Origin: Hymenobacter sp. J193
GTDB taxonomy: Bacteria; Bacteroidota; Bacteroidia; Cytophagales; Hymenobacteraceae
Assembly (NCBI RefSeq): GCF_024700075.1
Contig: NZ_JAJONE010000001.1
Span: 930,001-994,000, forward strand
Length of the DNA stretch: 64,000 bases
Direction: 5' to 3'
The notes under the pieces are model-generated. The model was not told where the DNA came from. It worked only from the letters and a program-made list of their open reading frames with translations, and made no database searches. The position numbers were made by a program, and so were the translations under genes. Shown in pieces: positions 51,450-60,736 of the stretch. Position 1 is the first letter of the stretch. Every line of letters begins with the position of its first letter.

Positions 51450-53567
51450 ATGTCTTCATTCCGATTAAAAATAGGTTTGTACGCCTTTTTGGTGTCAGCC
51501 GTCTTTGTGCTGGCCTCCTACAAATTGTACAATAGAAGGACAAACACTCCAGTTCCGCAAAAGGACGAGTTGCTGATCAAGGCTATGCTGCAGGGTCTCA
51601 CGCAGGCTCACTATCAGCCCGAGAAAATAGATGACAACTTTTCCAAGCGGGTATTTGACTTGGCGCTGAAGCGGGTAGACTACAATAAAATGTTTCTGCT
51701 GCAAACCGATGTGGCCCGCCTGCGCAAGTTTCAGACGTCTATCGACGATCAGGTGCGGGCCGGCACCCACGAGTTTCTGGATGTAACCAGCCAACTCATT
51801 GAGCAGCGCACCAGGGAGGCGCAGACGCTTTACCGCGACATTCTATCGAAGCCCTTCGACTTTACGGTGGAAGAATCGGTGGAAACAGACTCCGATAAGC
51901 TCACTTTCGCCGCCGATAAAGCAGCGCAGCGTGAACAGTGGCGCAAGTACCTCAAGTACGAAACAATGCTGCGCATGTCGGAGATGATGGATGCGCAAAA
52001 TAAAAAGGACTCTAAAGCTACTGCCACGGAGCCCGTGCGTACGCCAGCCGAAATGGAGGCTGAAGCGCGCAAGCGGGTACTGAAAAACTACGACGATAAG
52101 TTCAGCGACATTCTGCAGACGGATGCCAACGACCGGTTTGCGCTGTATGCCAATGCCATTGCCAACACCTACGACCCGCATACGGAGTATTTCGCTCCGC
52201 GTGATAAGGCCGATTTTGACCTGAGCATGACGGGCCGCTTCGAAGGCATCGGGGCTACCTTGAAAGAACAGGAAGGCCAGATCAGAGTTGATGACATCCT
52301 GCCGGGCTCGGCGTCTTACCGCCAGGGCGAGCTGAAGAAGGGCGACGTGATTATGCGCGTTGCCCAAGGCGCCGCCGAGCCGGTTTCGGTGGAAGGCTGG
52401 CGCCTAGACAAAGCTATTTCCTTGATTCGGGGTAAAAAAGGCTCTGAAGTGCGCCTGACGGTGAAAAAGCCGGATGCCAGCATCAAGGTTATTCCGATTA
52501 TCCGTGACGTGGTAATTCTGGAAGAAACCTATGCTCAGTCAGCTGTTATCAACGAGAATGGTAAGAAAATCGGCTACCTGCGCCTGCCTATTTTCTATGC
52601 CGATTTCAACGACGATGGTGGCCGCAGCAGTGCCGCCGATGTGCGTAAGGAGCTGGAAAAGCTGAAGAAGGAAAATGTGGAAGGTGTGATTTTTGACCTA
52701 CGCTATAACGGTGGGGGTTCCCTGCCGGATGCCGTGGATATGACCGGCCTGTTCATCGACAGCGGCCCGGTGGTGCAGGTGAAAGGCAGCCAGGGCTCAG
52801 CCACGGTGCTCAACGACCGTGACCCGCGCGTGCAGTACAGCGGCCCGCTGGTGGTGCTGGTGAACAAGCACAGCGCCTCGGCCTCGGAAATCCTGGCCGC
52901 CGCCATTCAGGACTACAAGCGTGGTGTGATTATGGGCTCGGCCAGCACCTACGGCAAAGGCACCGTACAGCGAATAGTGGATCTAGATGACGTGCTAAGC
53001 GAGTTTGGTAGCCTCAAGCCTTTTGGCTCCCTGAAGCTCACGATGCAGAAGTTCTACCGCATCAACGGCGGCTCCACGCAGTTTAAAGGCGTAGTGCCCG
53101 ACATTATTCTGCCCGACGCGCTGAGCTACCTCGACCAGGGCGAGAAAGAGCAGGAGTACGCGCTGAAGTGGGACGAAATCGGCCCTGCCCGCTACAAAAC
53201 CTGGGCGGCGCCCTCGGTACCGCTCGATAAGCTGAAATCCCAGAGCCAGGCCCGTATTGCGGCCAGCCCATCATACAAGCTGGTTTCCGAGATGGTGCAG
53301 CGTATGCGCAAGCGGAAAGATGATACTAACCTGTCGCTGAAGCTCTCCACGTTCCGCCTGGAGCAGGAAAAAGCCAAGGCTGAATCGGACCGTTACGAGG
53401 CCATGAAAAAAGCCGCGCCGGTGTTGGCCATTGCCCCGCTGGCTACCGACGTACAGGCCCTGGGCTCCGACTCTGTGAAGGTAAACCGCGCTGCCCGCTT
53501 CACGAAAGTATTGAAAACGGATATTGACCTGCGAGAGGCGGTAGCCGTGATGAAAGACCAGTTGTAA
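51450..53567 (+). CDS. C-terminal (tail-specific) processing protease, S41
   Basis: 705 residues. One N-terminal membrane helix (about 7-24) anchors it to the inner membrane; the rest is periplasmic. The Prc-type N-terminal helical domain (30-220) is followed by a PDZ domain (about 225-310: GATLKEQEGQIRVDDILPGSASYRQGELKKGDVIMRV), then the S41 domain with VEGVIFDLRYNGGGSL, the catalytic Ser in NKHSASASEILAAAIQDYKRG (about 477) and Lys503 in TYGKGTVQ. A long C-terminal helical segment completes the Prc architecture. Such proteases trim or degrade periplasmic proteins and lipoproteins from the C-terminus, often linked to cell-wall hydrolase turnover. The start ATG 51450 follows a promoter. Confidence 0.93.
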   Translation: MSSFRLKIGLYAFLVSAVFVLASYKLYNRRTNTPVPQKDELLIKAMLQGLTQAHYQPEKIDDNFSKRVFDLALKRVDYNKMFLLQTDVARLRKFQTSIDDQVRAGTHEFLDVTSQLIEQRTREAQTLYRDILSKPFDFTVEESVETDSDKLTFAADKAAQREQWRKYLKYETMLRMSEMMDAQNKKDSKATATEPVRTPAEMEAEARKRVLKNYDDKFSDILQTDANDRFALYANAIANTYDPHTEYFAPRDKADFDLSMTGRFEGIGATLKEQEGQIRVDDILPGSASYRQGELKKGDVIMRVAQGAAEPVSVEGWRLDKAISLIRGKKGSEVRLTVKKPDASIKVIPIIRDVVILEETYAQSAVINENGKKIGYLRLPIFYADFNDDGGRSSAADVRKELEKLKKENVEGVIFDLRYNGGGSLPDAVDMTGLFIDSGPVVQVKGSQGSATVLNDRDPRVQYSGPLVVLVNKHSASASEILAAAIQDYKRGVIMGSASTYGKGTVQRIVDLDDVLSEFGSLKPFGSLKLTMQKFYRINGGSTQFKGVVPDIILPDALSYLDQGEKEQEYALKWDEIGPARYKTWAAPSVPLDKLKSQSQARIAASPSYKLVSEMVQRMRKRKDDTNLSLKLSTFRLEQEKAKAESDRYEAMKKAAPVLAIAPLATDVQALGSDSVKVNRAARFTKVLKTDIDLREAVAVMKDQL

Positions 53568-53587
53568 GCGTCTTTTGACTTACAAGT

Positions 53588-53622
53588 TAAGCCCTCGGCC
53601 TGTTCAGGCTGAGGGCTTTTTT
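53588..53622 (+). terminator. Terminator of the protease gene
   Basis: AAGCCCTCGGCCTG, TTCA, GGCTGAGGGCTTTTTT, 20 nt after the stop. The following 170 nt (53623-53794) is AT-rich with no gene. Confidence 0.9.
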
Positions 53623-53794
53623 GTTGGAATAGGCTTCTGCTTTTTCTTTAGCAAATCGCCTAAAATAAATACTAGCTGTATCAGCTTCGCTTACATAAGT
53701 AAACCATTGATAAACAGATCTATAATTTTAGTATTTATTGCGAATATTTTTAGCAAACAGGCAACTGTTTTTTATCTTGCGCTGTTTACTTAGC

Positions 53795-54838
53795 ATGACA
53801 GAGAACATGGAAAACAACATCATTCCGCTGGTTCTGACGGATGAGCAGAAACAAGCCGAGGAAACCTGGCGCAAATCCATTCCGGCCCAGGTTTTCCTTA
53901 ATTACTTCTTCGCAATCAACTACCACATCCAGGAGGGCGACGACGCGCTGGGTGGGTTGCAGCACCTCCCCTTCTTCCGGGCCCACCAGGCCGAGCTGAC
54001 GGAGCCTGATCTGCAGGCGGTAACCCGCTTGCTGCACGCTTCGTGGAGCACGGAATACGCTCTGCGTGCCACGGCTGAGTTGGGCGACGAGGACTACCTG
54101 CGCAATGCCCTACACTGGACGTTTCCGCAGGCTTACCACGCCATCATGGCTGGTTTGCAGGCCTTCCTGTACACGGCTGGAGTGCGCAGCAACAACCCTT
54201 CGCTGATCCGGCGCGAAGTGGGCCGCCTGGTGGTGCGTAATGCCTACCCGCGCCCTATTTCGTTCTACTCGGCCGGCGCATATGGTGACTTTAGCATCCA
54301 TCGGCTACCGCTGGCGGGCTATAAGCCAGGCCTGCACATTGCCGGCAAGGAAATCGAAGCCCAGGCTCAGATTGGCCAGTTCCTGCGCACCACGCGCAAG
54401 CTGAAAGCCCAGCAAACACGCCAGCAGGTACAGGCCAACGCCAACACTGCCATCCGCAGCCAGAAAACCGGCAAGCCCCTGGATAAGTGGACGGCCACAC
54501 ACTGGCAGCAGATTACCTGGCGCCTGGGTTACACCACCATCTTCGATCTGCTGGGCCGCCTGCGCATTTCGCAAACCAGCCGCGAGATTGAGCGTTACGT
54601 GGAAGCCGAGATTGACTTCAAGCTTTTCCACCAGTCTCTGCTCAACATTGTGAGCTACCTCAACGGGCTGCACGAAAGCTACGTGGCCAAGGCTTTGGGC
54701 CTGGAACGGTATGAGCAGCTGGTGGCCGAATTACCCAAGCACCTGCAGCATACGTTCGTGGAAAACCGCCTGCGCAACCAGGTGCGGCCGCTGCTTACCG
54801 ATACATTGCCCGAAACGCAAATGGGTATTGCAGCTTAA
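53795..54838 (+). CDS. Unknown helical protein between the C-terminal protease and lysS
   Basis: 347 residues, soluble and mostly helical, starting MTENMENNIIPLVLTDEQKQAEETWRKSIPAQVFLNYFFAINYHI. A segment AYHAIMAGLQAFLYTAGVRSNNPSLIRREVGRLVVRNAYPRPISFYSAG is weakly similar in style to HEPN helices, but I would not assign it. The centre is Gln/Arg-rich (TRKLKAQQTRQQVQANANTAIR). The end reads LYNGLHESYVAKALGLERYEQLVAELPKHLQHTFVENRLRNQ. The 227-nt region upstream is unusually AT-rich. It is not operonic with lysS, which has its own promoter after a terminator-less gap. Confidence 0.7.
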   Translation: MTENMENNIIPLVLTDEQKQAEETWRKSIPAQVFLNYFFAINYHIQEGDDALGGLQHLPFFRAHQAELTEPDLQAVTRLLHASWSTEYALRATAELGDEDYLRNALHWTFPQAYHAIMAGLQAFLYTAGVRSNNPSLIRREVGRLVVRNAYPRPISFYSAGAYGDFSIHRLPLAGYKPGLHIAGKEIEAQAQIGQFLRTTRKLKAQQTRQQVQANANTAIRSQKTGKPLDKWTATHWQQITWRLGYTTIFDLLGRLRISQTSREIERYVEAEIDFKLFHQSLLNIVSYLNGLHESYVAKALGLERYEQLVAELPKHLQHTFVENRLRNQVRPLLTDTLPETQMGIAA

Positions 54839-54965
54839 CGACTGCTATGGTTCCCTTACTTTATATAGACCAAAACGCTGCTCCGCTGGGGCAGCGTTTT
54901 TTGCTTGTGCGCTATCTACCAACCCCACTTGGAGCTACTGTTTGGGGTGCTTGCTGAAATACGTG

Positions 54966-54994
54966 TTGCGCGTGGCCTTCAGTGTGTACCTTTG
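54966..54994 (+). promoter_or_regulatory. Promoter of lysS
   Basis: TTG (54966-54968), 18-nt spacer, TACCTTTG (54987-54994), exact TAnnTTTG. It lies 28 nt before the ATG at 55022, fixing the lysS start. Confidence 0.65.
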
Positions 54995-55021
54995 CAGGCT
55001 TATTCAACGACCTACCTTCTC

Positions 55022-56584
55022 ATGCACCACCTCAGCGAACAGGAAATTATTCGCCGCAACAAGCTCGACGAGTTGCAGAAGCTCGGCATCGAGCCCTACC
55101 CGTCGGAGCTGTTCGACGTGAACTTCTACGCCCAGGAAATCCTCGACAACTACCATCCCGAGCTCAACAACTTCCAGGAGGCAAGCCTGGCCGGCCGCAT
55201 CATGTCGGTGCGGGTGATGGGCAAGGCTTCGTTTGCGGAACTGATGGACGCCTCGGGCCGCATTCAGCTTTACATCAACCGCGACGAAATCTGCCCCGGC
55301 GAAGACAAGACGCTCTACAACGTTGTCTTCAAGAAGCTCGTGGACTTGGGTGACTTCGTGGGGGTGAAAGGCCACGTGTTCAAGACGCAGGTAGGCGAAA
55401 CGTCTATTCACGTCACTGGGTTCAAGCTATTGAGCAAGAGCCTGCGGCCGCTGCCTGTGGTGAAAACGCGGCGGGACGAAGAAACGGGCGAAGAAGTAGT
55501 ATACGACGGCCTAACTGACCCGGAAATGCGCTACCGCCAGCGCTACGTGGACCTGGTGGTGAATCCGCATGTGCGCGACGCCTTCGTGAAGCGCACCCAG
55601 CTGGTGCAGGCTATGCGCAACTACCTCAACGACAAGGGCTACCTGGAGGTGGAAACGCCCATTCTGCAGCCATTGTACGGTGGCGCCGCCGCTCGTCCGT
55701 TCAAAACCCACCACAACACGCTGGACATGACGCTGTATCTGCGCATTGCCAACGAGCTGTACCTGAAGCGCCTGATTGTGGGCGGCTTTGATGGGGTGTA
55801 CGAGTTCAGCAAGGACTTCCGCAACGAGGGCATGAGCCGGTTTCACAACCCCGAGTTCACCCAGATGGAGCTGTACGTGGCCTATAAGGATTACTACTGG
55901 ATGATGGATCTGGTGGAGGAAATGGTGGAGCGCGTTGCCCTGGCCCTGCACGGCAAAACCGAGGTACAGGTCGGCCAGAACCTCATCAACTTCCAGCGCC
56001 CCTGGAAGCGCTACACGATGGCTGAATCCATTCAGCACTTCACGGGTGTGGATATTTCGGAGCTGGATGAGGCCGGCCTGCGCGCTGCCGCCCAGCAGCT
56101 GCACGTGCCGCTGGACCCCAGCATGGGCAAGGCCAAGATTATCGACGAAATCTTTGGGGAGCATGTGGAGCCCAAGCTGATTCAGCCCACCTTCATCACC
56201 GACTACCCGGTGGAAATGTCGCCGCTGGCCAAGAAGCACCGCTCAAAGCCGGGCCTAGTGGAGCGGTTCGAGGCTATCTGCAACGGCAAGGAAATCTGCA
56301 ACGCCTTCTCCGAGCTGAACGACCCCATCGACCAGCGCCAGCGCTTTGAGGACCAGCTGGAGCTGGGCAAGCGCGGCGACACCGAGGCCATGGTGCTCGA
56401 CGAGGACTTCCTGCGGGCTTTGGAATACGGCATGCCGCCCACGGCCGGCCTGGGCATCGGCATCGACCGGCTGAGCATGATCATGACTAACTCCAACTCT
56501 ATCCAGGACGTGCTGTTTTTCCCGCAGATGAAACCGGAATATACCAAGTCGGAAAACGCGCCGAAGCCGGAAGAGTCTGCTTAA
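55022..56584 (+). CDS. lysS: Lysyl-tRNA synthetase, class II
   Basis: 520 residues. An OB-fold anticodon-binding domain (about 50-160; [30 protein letters not shown]) precedes the class II core. Motif 1: [37 protein letters not shown]; motif 2: [23 protein letters not shown]; motif 3: [19 protein letters not shown]. It charges tRNA-Lys. It has the standard bacterial length. The promoter at 54966-54994 excludes the longer frame upstream. A strong terminator follows 20 nt after the stop. Confidence 0.96.
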   Translation: MHHLSEQEIIRRNKLDELQKLGIEPYPSELFDVNFYAQEILDNYHPELNNFQEASLAGRIMSVRVMGKASFAELMDASGRIQLYINRDEICPGEDKTLYNVVFKKLVDLGDFVGVKGHVFKTQVGETSIHVTGFKLLSKSLRPLPVVKTRRDEETGEEVVYDGLTDPEMRYRQRYVDLVVNPHVRDAFVKRTQLVQAMRNYLNDKGYLEVETPILQPLYGGAAARPFKTHHNTLDMTLYLRIANELYLKRLIVGGFDGVYEFSKDFRNEGMSRFHNPEFTQMELYVAYKDYYWMMDLVEEMVERVALALHGKTEVQVGQNLINFQRPWKRYTMAESIQHFTGVDISELDEAGLRAAAQQLHVPLDPSMGKAKIIDEIFGEHVEPKLIQPTFITDYPVEMSPLAKKHRSKPGLVERFEAICNGKEICNAFSELNDPIDQRQRFEDQLELGKRGDTEAMVLDEDFLRALEYGMPPTAGLGIGIDRLSMIMTNSNSIQDVLFFPQMKPEYTKSENAPKPEESA

Positions 56585-56603
56585 ACTCTTGGGTATAAAC
56601 ATC

Positions 56604-56641
56604 AAAAAGCCTCCTGCGTTAATCGCAGGAGGCTTTTTTTA
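56604..56641 (+). terminator. Terminator of lysS
   Basis: AAAAAGCCTCCTGCG, TTAAT, CGCAGGAGGCTTTTTTT. The next ~210 nt (56642-56849) has no gene; nothing else was recognised. Confidence 0.92.
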
Positions 56642-56849
56642 TCAAGCTACTTACCCTTCCAATTGCTTATCCAACCAAAGAAATGTGCGATGGACAAGTC
56701 TGATTTTGCTAGTGGGCTATTAAACCAATCCCGCTAGAAGCTCCTACTGTCGGCAATTTTGCTTTAGCCTTTCAGCAATTTTCTTTCAAGCTCTTGATGA
56801 TGGTTTTTACGGTGCTATACGAGAGAAGTTGCCGGAAGCCCGAATTTTA

Positions 56850-57173
56850 TTAAACTGATTCCGACCGGCCATCGGTGCCAGCCTCAGAGGTCGTGGCATC
56901 CGAAGTTGAAGAGCCCAGATCATCGAGCAGGGAGTCGGCGGCGGAACGGTCGGGGTTGGTATCGGCCGATACACCGCCGGTTTTCAGGTCGTTGAGGCGA
57001 CTGAGGCCATCTTTGAGCAGCTTGTTCAGGTCGCCGGAAAAGCGGCTGGCCGAGTCGCGCAGGCCGGCGCGGGTGTCCTCGCCGGTTTCGGGTGCCAGCA
57101 GCAGGCCGGCTACAACGCCAGCCGTAGCACCGGCCAGCAGGGAGAGGATAATTTTACCGTTGTCGTTTTTCAT
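56850..57173 (-). CDS. YtxH-domain protein
   Basis: 107 residues. N-terminal membrane-like Gly/Ala helix (about 8-27, ILSLLAGATAGVVAGLLLAPETGEDTRAGLRDSASRF), then Asp/Ser/Thr-rich tail (SADTNPDRSAADSLLDDLGSSTSDATTSEAGTDGRSESV). YtxH proteins are small envelope proteins of general-stress regulons. It is a paralogue of the next gene (57305-57739) but lacks its CsbD-like part. The two are on the same strand and probably arose by duplication. Confidence 0.85.
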   Translation of the reverse strand: MKNDNGKIILSLLAGATAGVVAGLLLAPETGEDTRAGLRDSASRFSGDLNKLLKDGLSRLNDLKTGGVSADTNPDRSAADSLLDDLGSSTSDATTSEAGTDGRSESV

Positions 57174-57239
57174 GGTAGGGAAAGTAAAAGGTGAGTTGTC
57201 CGTGTGGAAGACAAATAACGCGGAACAGGCAAAAGAGTT

Positions 57240-57277
57240 GAAAAAAAGCCCTTCCTCGGAAAGAGAAAGGGCTTCTT
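57240..57277 (-). terminator. Terminator downstream of the YtxH-CsbD gene
   Basis: Minus strand AAGCCCTTTC, loop, GAGGAAGGGCTTTTTTT. It separates the two YtxH genes. Confidence 0.75.
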
Positions 57278-57304
57278 CTATGGCTAAGCTGACTTTGCGG
57301 TGGC

Positions 57305-57739
57305 TTACAGCTCGTTCAGGAGCTTGGTGATTTCGCGCTTGCCTTTGCCCAGCTTTTGCTGCAGGCGGCCTACGAGGTCTTCTTCCTGGCCTTCAGCGTA
57401 TTCCAGATCCTCGTCGGTGAGCTGCGCGTACTGCTGACGTAGCTTGCCTTTAGCTTCGTTCCAGTCGCCTTTCAGCTTCAGGCTGCTACCGGGGATGGTA
57501 ACGCCCAGCTCTTCAAGCTTTTCAACGTAGCCTTTGAACTTGGTGTCCAGCTCTTCGCCGTACTTGGAAAGCTGCTCGCCCAGCTGGCCGCTGTACTTGG
57601 TAGCAGCGGAGCCCAGCTTTTCGCGGGTGGCTTTGCCGTTATCGGGGGCCATCAGCATACCAGCAATGATACCGGCGCCGGCACCAGCCAGGGCAGCGAG
57701 GAGAATTTTACCGGAGTTGTCTTCTTCGTGATACGACAT
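57305..57739 (-). CDS. YtxH-CsbD-like fusion protein
   Basis: 144 residues. N-terminal YtxH part (GKILLAALAGAGAGIIAGMLMAPDNGKATREKLGSAATKYSGQLGEQL), a helix (KYGEELDTKFKGYVEKLEELG), and a CsbD-like C-terminal part (LKGDWNEAKGKLRQQYAQLTDEDLEYAEGQEEDLVGRLQQKLGKGKREITKLL). CsbD proteins are small general-stress proteins of unknown mechanism. The fusion places both in one chain. ATG 57739 is chosen over the long frame to 57886. Confidence 0.88.
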   Translation of the reverse strand: MSYHEEDNSGKILLAALAGAGAGIIAGMLMAPDNGKATREKLGSAATKYSGQLGEQLSKYGEELDTKFKGYVEKLEELGVTIPGSSLKLKGDWNEAKGKLRQQYAQLTDEDLEYAEGQEEDLVGRLQQKLGKGKREITKLLNEL

Positions 57740-57978
57740 GAGTAGGGAGAGAATGAATGTGAATGGTTGAGGTACTTGGAAAAGCAACGCCTTCCGCAGA
57801 TCAACCGCGCCAGTACAAGGGAGCGAGGCCAATCCTGATGTTGTGCCTATACGCAGGCTCTGGCAAGGGGTTTTAAGAGAAGACAAAAAAATAGCTTCGG
57901 CCGAATACTTACCCGCGGATGACTCATCTGGATGGGCTTCCGTATGTTTGGCGTATCCTTCACCTTACCCCCTGGGTT

Positions 57979-58230
57979 ATGAAATTTCTGCTTGCCTTCC
58001 CACTGTTGCTAACGGCTCTGGCCGGTGGCTGCCAGTCTGCCGAAAAGCCTGCCGCTGCTACCACAGCGTGCATCGACGCGTCGAAAATCAACAAAGATGG
58101 CATGTGCACCATGCAGTACGACCCGGTATGCGGCTGCGATGGCAAAACGTACGGCAATGCGTGCCAGGCTTCCAATGCCGGCGTAACGAGCTTTACCAAG
58201 GGCGAATGCCCGCCCGCTACCACCAACTAG
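57979..58230 (+). CDS. Kazal-type serine protease inhibitor-like lipoprotein
   Basis: 83 residues. Lipoprotein signal [18 protein letters not shown] (Cys18). Then one Kazal domain: [47 protein letters not shown], with the six cysteines in the Kazal pattern. Kazal domains block trypsin-like or subtilisin-like proteases by a canonical loop around [10 protein letters not shown]. It could protect the cell surface against proteases. It is followed after 14 nt by a cupin gene on the same strand. Confidence 0.88.
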   Translation: MKFLLAFPLLLTALAGGCQSAEKPAAATTACIDASKINKDGMCTMQYDPVCGCDGKTYGNACQASNAGVTSFTKGECPPATTN

Positions 58231-58244
58231 CCATTTTTCTGCTG

Positions 58245-58613
58245 ATGTCCGACAAGCGTTACGTTCTGAATCCCGCTCCGTTTGTGGTGCCCACTACCGA
58301 TGGCAAGCTCATTGAGGAGCACGTAGGCCATGCCAGCACCGGTACCGGCCAGTACAGCCTGGCGCACATGGTAGCCCCGCCACACTGGAGTGAACCGCAC
58401 CAGACGCCGGCTTTCGATGAAATAACCATTGTGGTGCGCGGCCGCAAGCGTTTCGAAATTGACGGAGAGATGGTAGAGCTGCAAGCCGGGCAGGCGCTGC
58501 TAATTAAGGCCGGAGCCCGGGTACGCTATTCCAACCCCTTCAATGCCGAGTGTGAATATTGGTCGGTGTGCGTACCGGCGTTCAGCCCGGCTACTGTAAA
58601 CCGTGAAGAATAG
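58245..58613 (+). CDS. Cupin-domain protein
   Basis: 122 residues, soluble. A cupin barrel is seen in SLAHMVAPPHWSEPHQTPAFDEITIVVRGRKRFEIDGEMVELQAGQALLIKAGARVRYSNP, with motif-1 histidines (HWSEPHQTPAFDE) and motif-2 Gly-rich turn. The metal and activity are not predictable. It is downstream of the Kazal gene by 14 nt and likely in the same operon; a terminator follows at 58637-58676. Confidence 0.85.
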   Translation: MSDKRYVLNPAPFVVPTTDGKLIEEHVGHASTGTGQYSLAHMVAPPHWSEPHQTPAFDEITIVVRGRKRFEIDGEMVELQAGQALLIKAGARVRYSNPFNAECEYWSVCVPAFSPATVNREE

Positions 58614-58636
58614 GCTAGCCGGCCCCGGCACGTTAC

Positions 58637-58676
58637 AAAGCCCGCCACTTCTTTTCATGGAGAAGTGACGGGCTTT
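58637..58676. terminator. Terminator between cupin gene and LytTR regulator
   Basis: AAAGCCCGCCACTTCT, 8-nt loop, AGAAGTGACGGGCTTT. It serves the cupin gene and, from the other side, the LytTR regulator. Confidence 0.8.
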
Positions 58677-58694
58677 GCTGTTTTCTGCTAGTCG

Positions 58695-59459
58695 CTATTT
58701 CAGGCCCAGCCAACGGCGCAGCTCGGGCGTACGGTGGGTGCTGGCAGTGAGGCTCACGGGCTGACCGCGCAGGTGCACCACCAGCGTATCGTTGAAATAG
58801 GGCTCCAGCCGCTCGATAGCGCTGAGCTGCACAATTTCGGTGCGGTTGAGGCGGAAGAAGCGGGCCGGGTCGAGTTGGGCTTCCAGCTGGCTCAGAGTTT
58901 CGTTGAGCACAAAGGCCCGGCCCTGCGCATCAACGGCGTGCGTGACACCGTTGCGCAGCTGAAAGTAAGACAGATCGGCCACATCGAGCAGATAGAGACC
59001 CTGGCGGGTTTTGCTCACCAGCCGCTGCTTGTAGGCTGGAGCGGGCGCCGTGCCACTTAGCGTTGCGGCCAGCTGCTGCAAGGCCGCTCCCTGAAACGAC
59101 TGCCGCAGCCGCTCGAACTTCTGCATGGCGGCCGCAAACTGCGCGTACTGCACGGGCTTGAGCACGTAGGCAATGCCGTTCTGCTCGAAGGCCTGCACCA
59201 GAAACGAGTCGTAGGCCGTGACGAAGATGACAGGGCTATTGACGGCCACCTGTCCAAATAGCTGAAACACGTTGCCATCCAGCAGCTCGATATCCGACAG
59301 AATCAGGTCGGGGGCCGGGTGCTGACGTAAGAACGCGGCGGCTTCACTTACCTGCTGACACTCGCCCACAATGGTAGCCGTGGGGGCATACTGCAGGGCA
59401 AAGCGGCGGAGCTGATCGAGGGCCGGTTCCTCGTCTTCAATCAACAGCAAACGGAGCAT
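58695..59459 (-). CDS. LytTR-family DNA-binding response regulator
   Basis: 254 residues. Receiver (about 1-120): acidic Glu8-Asp9, phospho-Asp56 (LILSDIELL), Lys near 107 (YVLKPVQ). Then a linker and a LytTR DNA-binding domain (about 150-254: RLVSKTRQGLYLLDVADLSYFQLRNGVTHAVDAQGRAFVLNETLSQLEAQLDPARFFRLNRTEIVQLSAIERLEPY). Its partner kinase lies 101 nt upstream on the same strand. The pair resembles the LytS/LytR-type systems of Bacteroidota. Confidence 0.94.
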   Translation of the reverse strand: MLRLLLIEDEEPALDQLRRFALQYAPTATIVGECQQVSEAAAFLRQHPAPDLILSDIELLDGNVFQLFGQVAVNSPVIFVTAYDSFLVQAFEQNGIAYVLKPVQYAQFAAAMQKFERLRQSFQGAALQQLAATLSGTAPAPAYKQRLVSKTRQGLYLLDVADLSYFQLRNGVTHAVDAQGRAFVLNETLSQLEAQLDPARFFRLNRTEIVQLSAIERLEPYFNDTLVVHLRGQPVSLTASTHRTPELRRWLGLK

Positions 59460-59560
59460 AGCGGCGAGTAGTGAGTAGTGAGACGCTACGCGGATTTGGG
59501 CAGTGAAACTAGGCAGGACCTGCTAAATGAGCAGAAATTTGGGAAGCACGATGGTATCTT

Positions 59561-60619
59561 TTACTCCTCAACCTGCTCCTGAGCCCAAACTGGGGCGCGG
59601 CGCACCAGGGGCAGCGTCACGCTGAACTGCTCGGGCGTGTCGTCGATGCGTACGGGCATATCGTGGAGCAAAGCGAGGCGGGCGCGCAGGCCGGCCAGCC
59701 CGCTGCCCTCGCCGGGGGGCGGCACCGGGCGGGGCTGGCGGGCATGGCTAACCTGCAGGCTGGTGGCAGTGAGGGTGAGCCGTACGTGAAGCGGCTGGCG
59801 GCGGCTGCCCAGATTATGCTTGAGCGCATTGGTGAGCAGTTCCTGCCCTACCCCAGGCGGAATCAGCAGCTGTTGCAGCTCATCATCAGAGACCTGTACG
59901 TCTTGCTCGAACACGTAGGCGGCCCCGAAGCGCCGCTGCAACAGAAACTGGTAGTCGCGCAGGAAAGCCAGCTCCTCGGCTACCGGCACGGCATCGTGCT
60001 GGCGGGTGCGCACCAAGTAGCGGTAGAGGCTGGCCAGATGGGTCACATAGTCGTGTGCGATAGTGTTAGCTGGCTCGATAAGGGCGGCTAGGATGTTGAG
60101 GTTGTTGAACAGAAAGTGCGGGTCGACGTGCTGTTGCAGGGCCCGCAGGCGCGCCTGGGTGGCTTCCTTTTCCAGGCGCTCCACCTCTATCCGCACCTCG
60201 GCGGCGTGCTGCTGGTACAGAAACGGCAGGTACACGCTGCCCACCAGCAGGTACAGAAAAACATCCGATGAAAGGCCGCGCGCCACCGGGTACCAGCCGG
60301 CATAATTGTCGTGCCCGATGTGGGTAAGCTCCAGCACCGCCGTAAGCAGCTGGGTAAGTCCCACGAACAGCAGCGCCCCGCGCCAGAGTAATCCGAAGAA
60401 GTAGCGGGCCTGCCCCGAAGCCTGCCCGCGGCGCACCCCCCCGGCATGTAGTTTATCCAGCAGCCAGACAATCAGCAAAGCCTGCAGAAACGTCCAGAAT
60501 GGCGCGTCCGGGAACAGGTAGAACTCCTCCACGGTCCCAGCCATGGTCAGGCGCGTGTACAGGGCCAGCAGCAAGGCCAGCGCGAACATGAACAGGTAAA
60601 ACCAGGGCTTTTTGCGCAT
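59561..60619 (-). CDS. LytS-type sensor histidine kinase
   Basis: 352 residues. Four membrane helices in the N-terminal part (about 5-130), then a His_kinase domain with phospho-His168 in QQHVDPHFLFNNLNILAAL, and an ATP-binding region with IPPGVGQELLTNALKHNLG and GEGSGLAGLRARLALL. It phosphorylates the LytTR regulator encoded 101 nt downstream. The signal sensed is not known; the 7TM/extracellular sensory domain types are absent, so the input is via the membrane helices. Confidence 0.93.
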   Translation of the reverse strand: MRKKPWFYLFMFALALLLALYTRLTMAGTVEEFYLFPDAPFWTFLQALLIVWLLDKLHAGGVRRGQASGQARYFFGLLWRGALLFVGLTQLLTAVLELTHIGHDNYAGWYPVARGLSSDVFLYLLVGSVYLPFLYQQHAAEVRIEVERLEKEATQARLRALQQHVDPHFLFNNLNILAALIEPANTIAHDYVTHLASLYRYLVRTRQHDAVPVAEELAFLRDYQFLLQRRFGAAYVFEQDVQVSDDELQQLLIPPGVGQELLTNALKHNLGSRRQPLHVRLTLTATSLQVSHARQPRPVPPPGEGSGLAGLRARLALLHDMPVRIDDTPEQFSVTLPLVRRAPVWAQEQVEE

Positions 60620-60650
60620 GAAAGCAGGGTTTGGATTGCAAGCTATGGAA

Positions 60651-60691
60651 GTAGTTGGTCATCCCGTGCGGCGCCCGGAATGACCAACTAC
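60651..60691. terminator. Inverted repeat between two minus-strand genes
   Basis: GTAGTTGGTCAT (60651-60662) and ATGACCAACTAC (60680-60691), 12 bp perfect with a GC-rich 17-nt loop. It has no long T-run. It lies between the unknown gene at 60737-61513 and the kinase gene, so it may end the former or be an operator. Confidence 0.5.
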
Positions 60692-60736
60692 TTTGCGCCG
60701 GGCATACTACATGGCTTAACGTTTGCGGCGCGCAGC

